64,000 nt of DNA. Origin: Atherinomorus stipes. Lineage: Eukaryota > Chordata > Actinopteri > Atheriniformes > Atherinidae. The stretch is from assembly GCA_023101725.1 (NCBI GenBank), contig JALJCO010001388.1:1-64000 (forward strand), in the 5' to 3' direction. The translations under genes were made by a program, and so were the position numbers. This document shows, piece by piece, positions 35,464-48,366 of the stretch. The notes below the pieces were generated by a model. It saw only the letters and a list, made by a program, of their open reading frames with translations, was not told where the DNA came from and did not search any database. Each line of letters starts with the position of its first letter. Position 1 is the first letter of the stretch.

Positions 35464-35471
35464 GTCTAGAC

Positions 35472-36999
35472 TCTTTTCCTTGGCCTTCAAAACTGGCTAA
35501 AACAGAGTAAAGTTTCATTTCCGTTATTAACCTCCCTGTCGATAAAGTATTTGGCAAATCATGGCAGCAAGACCATCATTTCTGCTTGCTGTGATGCTGC
35601 ACAAGACAAGGTACAAAAAGCTAGAAAGAAGAAATGAGTACAAAGATTAAAACACATTTGGATTAATGAAACATTTACTTTCCAGCGTATTTTCCTCTGT
35701 CTTATAGAGGAATTAAATCAAAGCTGATGCAGCATCAGTGTCGGCTGTGTCAGAGGCGTGAAGTCCATCATCTTGAAGAAAAAGCATGTCACTTGACCGA
35801 TACACACCCACACACAATTGCTGAAGCAGAAGCAGCAAAGACAGATATATTACACTCAAGTTTCAAAGTTCAGAGTTCCTGCAGGCTATTGCTAACCAAC
35901 TTAAAGTTTCTTTTAGCTAGCGAAGCAATTTGTAGCGTGGCACAGTGACCGTTTCCCTGTCATCACTTTGCCCTCACTGCTCTGCAGCATCAATAAGGCC
36001 CTCAAGGAGCAGCAAAATGTAAGAGATGAACACAAGTGAACATGTCCCTGAACCACCACGACCTCAGAAACACTCCGATTTTGACTCGGTTAATTATAAC
36101 AAGCACATGGAAACATACTCAGCCTCTTGGTGCATACAGTGTGTGTGCTGCAACTGCACCAAGAACTACTGAGAAGAGCAGCCTATTTTCATCACATACA
36201 CACTCAAAGAGACACAGGATAAAGTCAGGTAGACATTTCACTGTCCTGCCTGTCAGTCAGCATTTTATCTGACAGCCTTAGCTTGTTTTAAACCATGCCA
36301 GCCCATCTGCATGCCATCACTACACTAATAGAGTCATTTTGCCAACCAATAAACTGTGGGCTAACGTTAGCACTCAAGATGGGAGCTAACAACACACTAA
36401 ACTGACAGGTGGTGACATGATGTGCAGCATTGAGACCAGTTATGGAGGAGGGGAGGAAAACAGAGAGGCTACAATCGGTGTAAATGTTAATATTCCCAAG
36501 TTTTCAAAAATGACAAATAAAAATAGGAAAATTCATCTTTGGGATTGATATTTTGGCTTAGTTAATTCAACTCACACATCCTGTGGTGGAGTGGTACCTC
36601 ACTGAAGAACATGTGGGGAACAACAGTGTTTCCAGGTTATTACCTTTAAAATGGAGAAGTCGCTCCATCCCCCTGTGAAGGAACCTCAGGTACAGCTGTA
36701 CATGGTGAAGCCAGAATTAGATGAGAATATGAAGGTCAACAGCCACAATCATTATAGCGTGGCATTTTGGTTTGGTAAAAGTGTTTGGTAAATATGTGGT
36801 AAATATCAGGGTATCAACGGAAAGTCTTCCTTGCTCCTCGCTGCATGTCTTTTCACTCAGCATGCACATTTGTTTGTTATAAGAATCTCTTTATCTAATG
36901 ATATCACAACACAAAGGTCTGAGAGTGCTTCACTTACCATTTAAGGTTCAGACCAAGGGGGAAACTGCTGGAGAAGAGTGAAGCCCGGAAGTTAAAAAA
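35472..36999. other. Intergenic, no gene seen
   Basis: Short frames at 35727-36272 lack domain or splice support. Unclassified. Confidence 0.5.
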
Positions 37000-37560
37000 T
37001 TGTAGTTCTTTCTTCATCCACTAGGGGCTGGCTCCAAAACAGAGCAACCCCCCCATAGACTCCCATGTTAAAAAGAAATAAACATGTTTACAGCCTGATT
37101 CAAAAATCATTTTACGTTTAATAGGTTTTACCTTCATGTCAACTGTGAGGGCGGGGGGTTATAACTTATCCGTTTAGATGTTATTTAATCTTGAAATGAC
37201 ACACAATTAGGGGCATGCCCTTTTGATTGACAGGCGGCAGACCGAGTGTTGGTTTTAGCCGTGGTGGCTAGTAGTTAGCTCCCTGCTTGCTCCCAGGAAA
37301 CCACAGCCAGTAGCAGAGTTGGTTAACAGCAAGTCTGAGCGTGTCTTACCTTTAAACCACCTATCTTTGTTCATTCCTGTTCACTTCAGATTAGCTCGGT
37401 TAGCATTAGCATTAGCCATTAAACAACGCTGGTACAGAAGTTTTAAAGTTCAGAGGGTTCTCACTTCACACACATTGTTTTGTCCACTCAGGGACACCAT
37501 AGTAAAAATGGTGGAACAAATATGGCAGCCTCCATATGCGCACCGCCCAGCAAGTAGATA
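37000..37560. repeat. Probable dispersed repeat
   Basis: CCACTAGGGGCTGGCTCCAA and CATAGACTCCCATGTTAA are words I recall from a common fish interspersed repeat. A similar CATTGACTCCCATTCAT lies at 45714 in the foldback element. Borders are not clear. Confidence 0.35.
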
Positions 37561-39112
37561 TAAATGACTCATTCTAAGAAAATAAACATATAACAGTCAT
37601 TCTAGTGCAGTGATTACACATCAATAGAAACACAGTTTTGAATTATATATCAGATTTTTTTTGCCATTGACATTTGATTTTTTTACATACTGTACCTTTA
37701 AGAAAAGCAACCCCCCCCCAAAAAAAGCCAACAAAAAGGGCTTTATTCATTAAAATGATGCCTCTGGATCCCCTTTTCTAGTGTTTGTGTTCATGACCGT
37801 GATAGTATGCCTTTAACATGTTGACATTCAGATTAAATCCACGCTTGTAATTGCCATCACCATCGGCAAAAATAGAGGCAGAGTGATTAAAACAGGAAAA
37901 TCCAATCAAACATGCTTCTTATGACAGTGAACGCTCGCTGATGAGGTGGTGGCTCCACATATAGGATACAACAGAGAAACAATTACCCTCTTGTGTACTC
38001 ATGTACAAACACACACATATACACACTCTCACATGATACACACAGACAAATAGCTGCACAATCAAGCACACATACAGTATATATAACAACAGCAATACTA
38101 ATTAAACCAGATGTCTCTTCCAAACAGGGTATTCTTGGCTTTCATCCTCTTCTCAATTAGACTGAACTTCCCACTGTTCTGTTAGTGTTTGGATTAAAAG
38201 GAATTAAGGAGAAATGTTAATGTTTGAAATCCTCCTTTGCCTTTGGTTTACCGACTCAGATACTGCGCTGCTTTATAAAGAGGAGTATTTCTTTGTGCAT
38301 GTTTATAATATGAACAAGTGCTTATTTCACCAGTTTATCCTTCATGAACGTCTCTACCTCGTCCCACTGCTCGCACACCGAAACCTTACATCACTCTCCA
38401 AAGCAGCTGACCTTTGTTTCATTTTTCCGAGGTCAAATCAAGAGAAAGCGATTCTTTAGATGTTCTCCTGCTGAACTTTGACACAGCTTCTCATTACCTT
38501 TGGGACTGGCAACAAAGAGCAGAGCTTGTGTCCTGAAAATAGCTACATTTCTGATGTTTTCTTCATTATCTGGTTAGCCTTGCTGACCTGAATTCAAATC
38601 AGCCTTATGGTGCGGTTCTGCTGGATACGCTACTGCCGACCTGCCGAACTTTTAAGGTGATTACATGCTCATGAATAAAAGAAAGTAAATGAATATGTTA
38701 AATTTACTCATGTCAAGCTGTGGATAAACTGGAGACCGTCTTGCAAAGGTACACCAGCCCCAATGTCTTCCAGCATGCACCTCTTCACTGCAACAGTAGT
38801 CAGAGATTGAGCCATGTCTTAAAGGAGCTGTATCATGCTTTTCAAATGTTCCAAAAGTCAAATACAGGCATTTATAAGCTAGATATGTTCCCATCGTTAC
38901 TATAGAAACTAATTTGGTGTTAAATATTAGTTTTTCGATGCATCTAATTTCCAACACGGAAGTAAGATGGCTGACTGTCCTGAACCGCGGAGCTCTCGAC
39001 CAATTGCAGCATGTTTTACGCCCATTTCATGACGTCGCCCCGGAAGAGACACTTATTCTGAAGGGTCACAGAATTGTCTGTAGCACCGGCACCGGCAGCT
39101 CTCATGTGGATG
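37561..39112. other. Intergenic, possibly conserved in part
   Basis: 37740-38010 looks non-repetitive and mixed in composition. The remainder has AC-rich microsatellite stretches (38010-38060). No gene is supported. Confidence 0.35.
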
Positions 39113-39115
39113 TTA

Positions 39116-39495
39116 TGCTGCGTTCCATTTTCATCGGAACTGGGAAGTGGGAACTGGGGGGTGACGTCACACCCGACCAACTTGCGTTCCAGCTCACTGG
39201 TCGGAAAACCAGTTAGCAACCTAGCAAAACAACATGTTTGCTAAGGCTATTGTTATTAGCCGTTGTTGGCACAGCAGGCGTTGTAGTTCACATATATGAC
39301 ATGAAAAATGTGAATTTCACTACAGCAGCTTCCCCCTACATCTGTATAAACCAATACTACGTGTACGATTGATTTATGCAACAAAATATTAGTAAGAAGT
39401 GTAAATAAATGTAACATTATAGAAGCTTCTAAAACTGCTAACACAGGGCGCGGCCATCTTTAAATCTGAACTCGGAGCTGCGAGAGTTGTCCGAC
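39116..39495. mobile_element. PIF/Harbinger-like MITE, truncated
   Basis: It starts TGCTGCGTTCCATTTTCATC right after TTA (39113-39115) and matches, in inverted orientation, almost all of the element at 42452-42929. It breaks off at GTTGTCCGAC (39495), lacking the last about 90 bp and that terminus. Confidence 0.8.
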
Positions 39496-40184
39496 GGTTA
39501 TTATTGTGGCTTTGATTTTGACATCGGGGATTCTAACGAGGAGCTGCGCACCACTTCGGGAAAGAATGCATTCAGGTCTATGTAATCCTTTGCAAGTCGA
39601 TTTGGAGCGTGCAACGAACTGTGGACACGACGGACTCACTATTTAGGATGACATTTTCTTCATCAGCAGAGAAATTTCTGCCTCTTTTTCCTTGAAGTGA
39701 AAGGGATCGTTTGCTTATCAATACTTTCTGTGTCCCGTGTGTTCTGTTACTGAGGGTTTGCTGTGCTGTGAGGCCGGATGAGCTGGGGGGGGGGGGCGCA
39801 GGAGTGTGAAAAGAACGGGGAAGGATGGAGAGACTGGGGGATGAGGAAGAGTATGTTGTGGCTAACAGCAGCTCTGTTCACGGTGGGAAAATAAAGTGAG
39901 AGTCGGCCCCCGTGTCTTCCTCACAGCAATAAGGAGACACAGACTTACAACATTACTTTTTGCAATACCAGAAGTAAACAAAATGGGGAATTGTGGGATA
40001 CATTGGTGCTAACCAGTGGTGCTAACCCTATGGTTAACTTTGACGGTGCCGTTAGCTGACGGCATGACTAACCATGCTTTGAACAACTCATATTTAACAG
40101 TCGGTTAGCTAATGGCAGGTTAAGGATTTAACGGACCGCTAGGGGTTAACCAGTGGTTAAAATAACCGAGAACTGAACAACCGG
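39496..40184. other. Intergenic, no gene seen
   Basis: A G homopolymer-containing segment (39784-39796) and several GGTTAACC-like words near 40020-40170. No coding signal. Confidence 0.45.
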
Positions 40185-40388
40185 GCCCAGATGTCCAAAA
40201 TGAACTCCTTTGACTGAGTTAAGGATATTCTGGGATCTTTGCTCTCAGAGCAGAATATAGTTGAATTTCTCAAAATATGAGTGATACAACCTCACAGCTG
40301 TCTGCCTATATCGTATAGTTTGATATTGGCTATTGGAAATTAAGAGTTGGACAATATTGGATATCAGATGTAATATTTAACATCCCTA
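40185..40388. mobile_element. ATCGG-rich hAT-like fragment
   Basis: GATGTCCAAAATGAACTCC, CTCTCAGAGCAGAATA and TACAACCTCACAG are shared with 18030-18240, and it ends in the terminus-like CATCCCTA. It is the right third of the element at 17692-18250. Confidence 0.7.
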
Positions 40389-42296
40389 ATTACGTTATTT
40401 ATGCATTTATTTTTAAATTTTTTTAACAAATTCAGATGTCCTCCATTAAAAAAGGTTTATTTCCAGTGGTTTGCTTGGAGTCAGATATTTTATGTGGCTG
40501 ATTAATTTGCTGAGAAACTGACCTGCTGTAATTAAATCCAAATCAGTGTGAGGAATCTGAGGCGCGGTGTGTGTCCACACAGTCCTTAGTGGGAGGTCTA
40601 ATGAAAGAAATGAGAAAATAGCACTATAAGCTTTAAAACTTCAAAATCTGTCACCGCAAATTCTGGGGTTGTAGTGAGCTTATCTCATCTTAATGTGTTG
40701 CCGTGGAGACCTGTTCAGCTGAGGTGCATAAAAGGAGGACAAATGATACTGTTTAACCCATTCTCAGCAGCGTTACCTTTTTCCCCTCACTGTCCTGAAT
40801 GTTTACACCTTTACAAAAGTTTTAAACCTAACATGAGCATCTTTTTGACTTCCATGCCTCGCGTGTGCTGTTCTCACTGCAGGGTTCGGAGATGCGCCTC
40901 TCCAGGATGTAGCTGTTAGTTATCAAATCAGCCTTCAAGGTTCATTGATCGCTGCTTCTCTGCCTTGGTTTCTTTATTTGTCCTTCCTCACTTCTCCAGG
41001 CCTCGGTCCAGGAGGTGCGGCATTGTGGATCGCAGGTCAATAACAGACCTCAGATTTATCAAGATTACAGTTTAGTGGTTTATGAGCCGTGATAAAGCGT
41101 ATCTGCACAATGAAATAGAGAACCTTGCTGCTACAATCAGTGCTGGGGAAAGACGCTGCCGTGAACACAGGGTTTGTAGTTCCAGCTTACATGTTAAACA
41201 GGACTGATCCAGATCATGTTGATGCTTCCTGCAGGGTTGAGTTACAGCCTGGATCTCTGGCTTTGTCCTTACAGTGATAACTTTCATTTAAAGAAAAGAA
41301 ATCAGTCTTAATGCATACTATAAAACCATCTGCAATTACACATCTTTCACCTTTATATTTCAGTCTGACTGCACCGGCTCTTCTGACATTACAAGCAGAA
41401 AAATGTTCGTCTATGTGTCTCTTTGTGTCACTCCTTCACTTCTTGTTGTGGTCAATTTCTTATCTGTCAACTCTCTGCTACATTTCTATTTCTCATCATT
41501 TCCATAAATGCTTCATTCCCTTCCTCTTTATCAGCATCCACTGTCACGGTTATTTGCTAAAGTAGATGTGACAGGCAGCGAGCCTTCTTCGTGCCTCTTA
41601 CACAAGCAAAACCATACATTTGGTTTGGGGGGAATTTCTGAAACACTATCTTTTCATCTTTTTTTATTGCTTGCTTTGATTGACCATAAGGGAGTGCTTT
41701 CTCCTTTCTGCTTTATGTCCTTTCCCTTGTTTTGTCAGTGATAATATATGCAAATTGTGGGCCTAGAAAAGCTTTGCTCTCTGCTTTTGGTAATCAGCTC
41801 CCACCACTATGTATAAACAAAGCAACTGCTTTTGTGAGCCATTATGGTTGAGCATTTCAGAGGCAGTTGACTGATGCTGCTTGACCCATCTATGAGTGCC
41901 AAAATGCTCTGCTACCTCATCTGCATCTCACTGTGCTGATGAGGTTCTATAATATTCTCAATTTGAGAGAATTGAGCTATCTAAGAGTGCTATAATCTTC
42001 AATCACATTTTGCACAGGTGCCGATGTAAATAGGTCACAGCAGGCTGAAATGTTACACGTTATGTCTGCTTTACTTTTATTTCTCCTTTAAGTGTATCAG
42101 CTTGAATATTTTTATTTAGTTATTTTAATTCACATCTCTTCGTGCTGGAGAGCATTTTGATTACACACACAACAGCACCATCTGTGTTTGTGACGTAATT
42201 AGGACCTGAATCCTTATTTACCTTAAAAAGAGAAGTGCCAACCAAGCCTAAGTAGAATAAATGAATCCAATTATCTAAATCCAGATAAACACCAAG
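40389..42296. other. Intergenic, no gene seen
   Basis: Only chance frames. No element borders were recognised. Confidence 0.5.
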
Positions 42297-42451
42297 GATT
42301 ATTTTAGGGATGCCCCTATCAGTAACGGACGATATCGGCCTTAAAACTGAGTATTGGCCACCCCATTGGTATTTAACCAATATGTAACCAATCAGGCCGC
42401 TGTTTCTAAAGTCTAAAAAAAAAAAAGTCATTAAATGTCTGTGGACATTTA

Positions 42452-42929
42452 TGCTGCGTTCCATTTCAACTCGGAAGTCGGAAATTCCCAGTTCCGAGTA
42501 GGAAGTTTCAACTGGAACGCCCCCCCGAAGTGGGATTTCCCACTCGGAAAGTCGGACAACTCTCGCAGCTCCGAGTTCAGATTTAAAGATGGCCGCGCCC
42601 TGTGTTAGCAGTTTTAGAAGCTTCTATAATTTACATTTATTTACACTTCTTACTAATATTTTGTTGCATAAATCAATCGTACACGTAGTATTGGTTTATA
42701 CAGATGTAGGGGGAAGCTGCTGTAGTGAAATTCACATTTTTCATGTCGTATATGTGAACTACAACGCCTGCTGTGCCAACAACGGCTAATAGCAATAGCC
42801 TAAGCAAACGCGTTGTTTTGCTAGGTTGCTAACTGATTTTCCGACCAGTGAGCTGGAACGCAAGTTGGTCGGGTGTGACGTCACCCCCCAGTTCCCACTT
42901 CCCAGTTCCGATGAAAATGGAACGCAGCA
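42452..42929. mobile_element. PIF/Harbinger-like MITE, complete, TTA duplication
   Basis: Termini TGCTGCGTTCCATTT and AAATGGAACGCAGCA are exact inverses at the outermost 15 bases except internal drift, flanked by TTA at 42449-42451 and 42930-42932. An internal open stretch reads NLHLFTLLTNILLHKSIVHV, shared with the inverted copy at 39116, but it is a by-product of the repeat, not a protein family I know. Confidence 0.85.
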
Positions 42930-42934
42930 TTAAA

Positions 42935-43173
42935 AACATGGTATCATTCTATTTTACTAACGAAATCGCGCGATAGTTTATCGTTCTGTTACGATATCTC
43001 GCGAGAATTTGAAAAATATTGTTTTGTAAATCAAGATTTTGTAACAGCACGATGAAATCTTGCGAGATTTTGTCAGTAAAATAGATCAATTTTGCCTTTT
43101 TAAATATCGATTTGATATTGGCATATGAAAATATAGCGATATTTCAGTGTATCGATATTTTTCCCACCCCTAT
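42935..43173. mobile_element. hAT MITE, 5'-truncated copy
   Basis: Shares AACGATGAAATCT-like, ATATGAAAATAT and GATATTTCAGTGTAT words and the terminus TTTTTCCCACCCCTA with the complete element at 54584-54884. The left terminus is missing. Confidence 0.7.
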
Positions 43174-43324
43174 TTTTCAAAGTGTCGGAAACGGACAGCA
43201 AAACTGCTTATTTCTTTCAGCTTTAATAACGGAATCAATATCAGTTATTGTCCACATGAGTTTTAAAATTTCAGCGTATTGGATATCGGCCAAAATTCCA
43301 ATATCCTGCATCCCTAGATTATTT

Positions 43325-45016
43325 ACCTATAATGGACCACACTGCACCTTCATACTTATCAAACAAAATGAACTGATCATATTAACTCAGACAAGTATAT
43401 ATTTGCCGTGCCTGCTGAGGAGTAACATAAAGCTCCAAAAAGATTATGATCCCGAAGACCAAAAGTAACTAGCTTGTATTTGTCCACACAAAAAGCAAAA
43501 TCTCATCCAAGCACCAAAGCCAACTCATCCTCGCCAACTTCTCACAAAGCTGATCATAGCTGGTCTGAAGCCATTAGCATTCATTGTAAGGCATTGGCCC
43601 GGTCCCAATACCAACACCAAACCCTACGGTCCTGTATGAAGTGTGTAGTTGGAGAAGTGCACATTAAGGGTTGGAGTGTGCAGGTTGCAAGTGCGGGAAA
43701 ATGGCAGAATTGGGACAGGGATGGTTCCCCCAACATCTTGCACCGCAACGTCATTTTATGTCCTTGTTTCCAAACTCAGCCTCATCTCTGTGCTCGGTGA
43801 TCGGACGTCATTTTCAGACCTAAACAGAATAAAGTTCATTTCATTTGTTCTGGTAAAATATGTTATAAAATCCACACGTTTAATTAATTAATAAATAAAT
43901 GAATTACTGAACAAATTCATGTAAGGTGGCTGTATAATTTCAACTGTACAGGGATGAAGAGCTGTTTTTTTTTCATTCTAAATGTTTAATAAAGATTTAA
44001 AGGGACTTAAGGCAAGATTAATAAACGAAACTCGCGACTGCCGCTTCAGGTAACTGCAGCCACGAGCCAAGCCGTCACGGGAGCGTGCACAAACTGAAGC
44101 TATAATGTTGTTTACTAACCTTTTTCTTCGTAGTTACACTTTTTAGTGTCTTTCAGTTGATCTGGATCGTTTGCTGACACCAGAAGAATCCATAACTATC
44201 ACTTACAATGTTTGTATTTACCGCAACCGTCTTCTTCCTGTATCAAAACTGCGGATGTAGTGTCAGTTGACGCCACGTTCGCAGGGCAGTGCGGGAAATT
44301 CGGACACCGAATTGCAGCACATTTTGCAGCACACAGCCTGTTCAAGGTAACGGAGAGAAATGTGGGTGGAAATGTTCTTTTTGGTATTTAGCGCTTCATC
44401 ACCCATTAGCATTAAAAAAATGCACATACATGTTTGTTTGTTTTTTAATTGGCTGCTCTGTGATTGTTATTGTTAACACAAAGTGTCCACAAATGTCCAC
44501 GCATGTCAAACTTGTATGACAGGTAAACAGCTTTCTCTTGCTAAAGACACCATCCCAATGGGACTTATCTGTGTAAATAAAGTTTAGATAAAAAATTAAA
44601 TATAGCTACTTTTATCAGTAAACTAATAATTTTATTATTCAAATGCTTTGAATTTCAATATTCAAAGCATATTTTGAAGTAGCAGCAAACTTTGGTAATT
44701 ATTTCACATAAAAGCATAGTAAAAGATTAAATATTTCAATATTTACATCTGAAAATACTTTTTTTCATAACGGGCAGGAGCCCAATCACCAAACATGACC
44801 ATTTTCCGTCTTTATGGTTCAAAATGTCACATGCAGCAATGAATTGTGGGCAATATTCTTCAGCGAGTCAGCGAGGATGCTGACTTCGCTGAAGTGATTG
44901 AGGGTACACAGGTGGCAGGCAGGGCGAAAGTCCACTTTGGAGAAATGGGACACACTACGCACTTGAACCCTTCAATGGGAACGTGCATTCTAGGGGCGCA
45001 AGGGTATAGCGCAGGT
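43325..45016. other. Intergenic, no gene seen
   Basis: Frames at 43474-43891 and 44846-45148 have no domain or splice support. Some may be part of unrecognised repeats. Confidence 0.45.
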
Positions 45017-45775
45017 ATAGGGAGCCGAAGTCACGCCCCTTCCGGTGAGCCACATGGGACCAAAGAGACAAAAAATATGAATGGATGTCAAAGAAATAAC
45101 TATCTTCTGGTCCCAGTCACTCTCTGCCCTGGATTCCAGATATGTTGATTGTGGATTATAATTTTTCGTGCAAAGAAAAAATAAAATACCGTGAAATGTT
45201 TCAGAATTTACTTGAAGCCTCTTTGTGGATTACAGCTGTCGTCACGAGAAACATACGTCACTAGCCAGCAGCTAGTTCGCTTGCATTGCAATTTTTTGCA
45301 GCATAACCGCTTCTTCTTTTTTTTTTTTTCAAGAGCAGGAAAACACAATGCTAAACTTCCCTTCTGGGATGAATATATTTTTTTCATTTCATTCATTCAT
45401 TTCATTTCATTTCATTTCAAAAGAGCACTGACAAAGGTGAAAGCCATTATAAGTCAGGAAATGTTGAGTCTTTCCATTACGCCGAAGAAATGATGGCCGA
45501 TCTCGTTCACGCCAGTCGCAGGGAGCAACGTCATCGCTCACGGCGAGACCTGTTGTCCATCAAGCGGCTTCCGATAAATCCTGAAATAATCGAAGTTCTT
45601 CGCAGTATTTTATTTTTTCTTTGCAAAAAAAAATTTCAGTTAAGTCCATAACCAACATATCTGGAATCCAGGACAGAGAACGACTGGGACCAGAAGATGA
45701 TTATTTTGTCCCCATTGACTCCCATTCATATCTTTTTTTTCTTCGGTCTCATGGGGCGTGACTTCAGCTCCCTAT
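45017..45775. mobile_element. Foldback element with about 180-bp inverted arms
   Basis: ATAGGGAGCCGAAGTCACGC at the left pairs with the inverse ending GCGTGACTTCAGCTCCCTAT. The arms continue through CTTCTGGTCCCAGTC / GACTGGGACCAGAAG and CTGGATTCCAGATATGTTG / CAACATATCTGGAATCCAG, to about 45200 and 45595. The middle carries T-rich and TTTCATTTCA runs. No transposase. Confidence 0.8.
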
Positions 45776-47031
45776 TGGGACAGGGCCATTATCTGCGGTT
45801 TAGTTTAGTCGGGATGAATAAGTGCTTAAGTCCAGGTTTGGAGTTTGGAGGGACGTGAAAAAATAAAACAAATTGTACTTTTTCCAAGATACAGGAATTT
45901 ACATCCCTACTTTTAATACACTTCTGTTTTCATTTCGTCCTCTATTTTATGCTTCATTTTGTGAGTGGCAGTTAGTTTAGGTCGATTCAACACAGATTAC
46001 ATGTCAAGGTTTATGTATAGTGTGTTGTTTTGGTTTCTGTGACAGCGTTAAACCTACAATAGTAGCCTACACACAATATCATCATTACTGTTCCCAAGGC
46101 AGTATCATCTGTAGACACAAGCTAGTCGTACCAGCTAGCTAGAAGCTACTAGCTTACTTTTGGTACAACAAGCTACAAGCTTTCTAGCTTACTACCAGTG
46201 CAATTATCAAGCAATTACTCCCCCTTTAGACAACCTAATATTCCAGTCTTTAGATATATTGTTTACATTGACAAAGAGTGATTAATTTAGGTTTTCATGC
46301 TTAGATAATTTTTGATAAAAATCAAATCTTGTGATTTTATTGGGAGACGACTAGTTTACTCGCAGAGGAAAAGATTCTACACCACATTTGTAGAAGATAT
46401 TATCTTTATAGGAAGAGGTTAAAACTGTATTAGTTTTAGAAGCACAGCTAGGGATGAGCATATCGATACCCTGGAGTCAATAATTCAATACCAGCTGGCC
46501 AAAATATTGCATTCAATACTTTTTTGAGTATCAAGATATCACTGTACAGATACAAACATGAAATTAGTTTTCACTTCTGAGAGTATTAGGTAATGAAATT
46601 ATGCTTAAAACAAGCCAGATTCTAGCTTCTGTGTCACATGATGATGGTAGCCTATCAGATGTCTTGATGATGCTGCTACTGTTCGTGATGATAATGATGT
46701 TTTGTTATTTTTCAGTGATTTAATGCAAGTTACTGGACATTAAGTTTAGATGAATGTTTTATATATTATTATTACATTTCATATTTGAACATTTACTGAA
46801 TAAATTTAAATAATCTTAACCTTTACTAATGTTATTTGATATTAAAAGATGTTTTTAATCTTGTTTTTGTGTAATTTACTCATCAGTATAAGTTATTATT
46901 GCTAGTTTTAAAAGCATTTCTTTCCAGTACTTCTGTTCCCAAGTTTTACTTATATTTGACATCATTTGCATTCAAGATATTAAAGCAAACTGTTCAGTTG
47001 TGTGATTTTCTTTTAAGGGACAATAAGTATT

Positions 47032-47073
47032 GTATTGGTATCGGTATTGGTATTGGTATTGGTATCGGTATTG
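47032..47073. repeat. (TATTGG)n microsatellite
   Basis: About seven imperfect units of GGTATT / GGTATC in a row. Confidence 0.85.
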
Positions 47074-48340
47074 ATAGCTATGAAAATGTACTATAAACTA
47101 CTCATATTGCATTGACAGGGTAGGCCGATCCCCAAGCACTGCTAATTCTTGGTTTCCATGCTAACCTAACGCATGGACAACTCTGAGGCTTAACAGCCAA
47201 CTTTGTGAATCCTGGGAATGAGCATAAAATAAAGTTTGTATATTTTCCAATAAAACAGCTCCAAACCATTTGAATTTGAAGACTTACTGGACTTAATACT
47301 TCTCAGGTGATGTTGTCATGAGGGAAAATGAGCTAAGGTGGCTAACTTTTTATAACTTTTACATTTTAGGTAAAAAAAAAAAAAAAAAAAGCACAAAACA
47401 AACAAACAAAAGATTTAAGTCAAACTGATAAAAACTTTTGAATTGTCTTTGGACTGATGAAACTTTAAAAAAGCTCCATTACTGAAACAAGACCACCTGG
47501 CAATCAAATATCTGGTAGAAAATAGCCAACAGGCTCTAACATTTGTGACTCAGGGACTTGCACGGTTCAGGAAAGGCGCCAAAGTTTGGGGCTGAAGTCA
47601 TTAAGACTGAATACCAAAAGCTTTGGGGGTTGAAGATGGATTAAAAATCAATGGCTGCACATGCTGCCAGTCTAGAAAATGATTTTTTTTAGCAGTGACA
47701 CACAAAGAAGTGCACAGAATTTAACATCGCTGTGATATTATACTTTGCTGCCTTCCAAGCAGAAGTATACCATTCAAGTTGGCTCCCTAATAACTCTGCA
47801 CTGTAAAATTAAAGCCTAATTGTGCATACTGATATATTCACTACAAAAAGAATACATGTTTTAACCTCAGAGGGCGTTGAGTTTGGCCCTTAGAGCCCAG
47901 CTGGCTCTCAGGCTCAGCCCTCCATCTATGTACAACAAAACCCTGCTGCCTCCCTCTTTTCCTAATGAGGGCTGGAGGGATGCACGAGGCCTTTTAGCTG
48001 TTTTCTCCTCTCTTTGTCTGTATCGCTCTCTTCCCTCCTACACTGCAGTCAAGCAGGCAGTGTTAAATATCTCATCTTATTTTATCCTCCAGGCTGCCAT
48101 CAATTTCAAGCTGTTCTCTTCTCATTTACAGGGCTGCCACACCAACCGCCATATCAGGGCGCATATCATCTGCCAGACGTGCAATTTTACTTGTCTCTCC
48201 TGGTGCAAAGAGGAGCACATGCACAGTTTTCACACATGCAAGCGGACTTTATGCTCCCTTTGTGGAAACAAATACAGTTATGGATCATTTGGATCAATTA
48301 CCAGAAAACTTAAATAAAAGCTAACTGAGTTATGTTGCAT

Positions 48341-48366
48341 TTCTCTTCTTCTTCTTCTTCTTCTTC
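48341..48366. repeat. (TTC)n microsatellite
   Basis: About eight TTC units. Confidence 0.9.

Larger units (their letters stand above)
42305..43316. mobile_element. hAT-like element, exact 8-bp duplication, nested
   Basis: GATTATTT flanks it on both sides (42297-42304 and 43317-43324). Termini TAGGGATGCCCCTATCAG and the inverse TAGGGATGCAGGATATTGG. Its right end matches, inverted, the fragment at 62035-62130. A complete Harbinger-like MITE (42452-42929) and most of an AATATCG-type hAT MITE (42935-43173) lie inside it. Confidence 0.85.

Noticed and set aside
42589..42789. A conserved 66-codon protein shared with 39256-39444
   Set aside because: The sharing is due to two copies of the same MITE, not selection on a protein.
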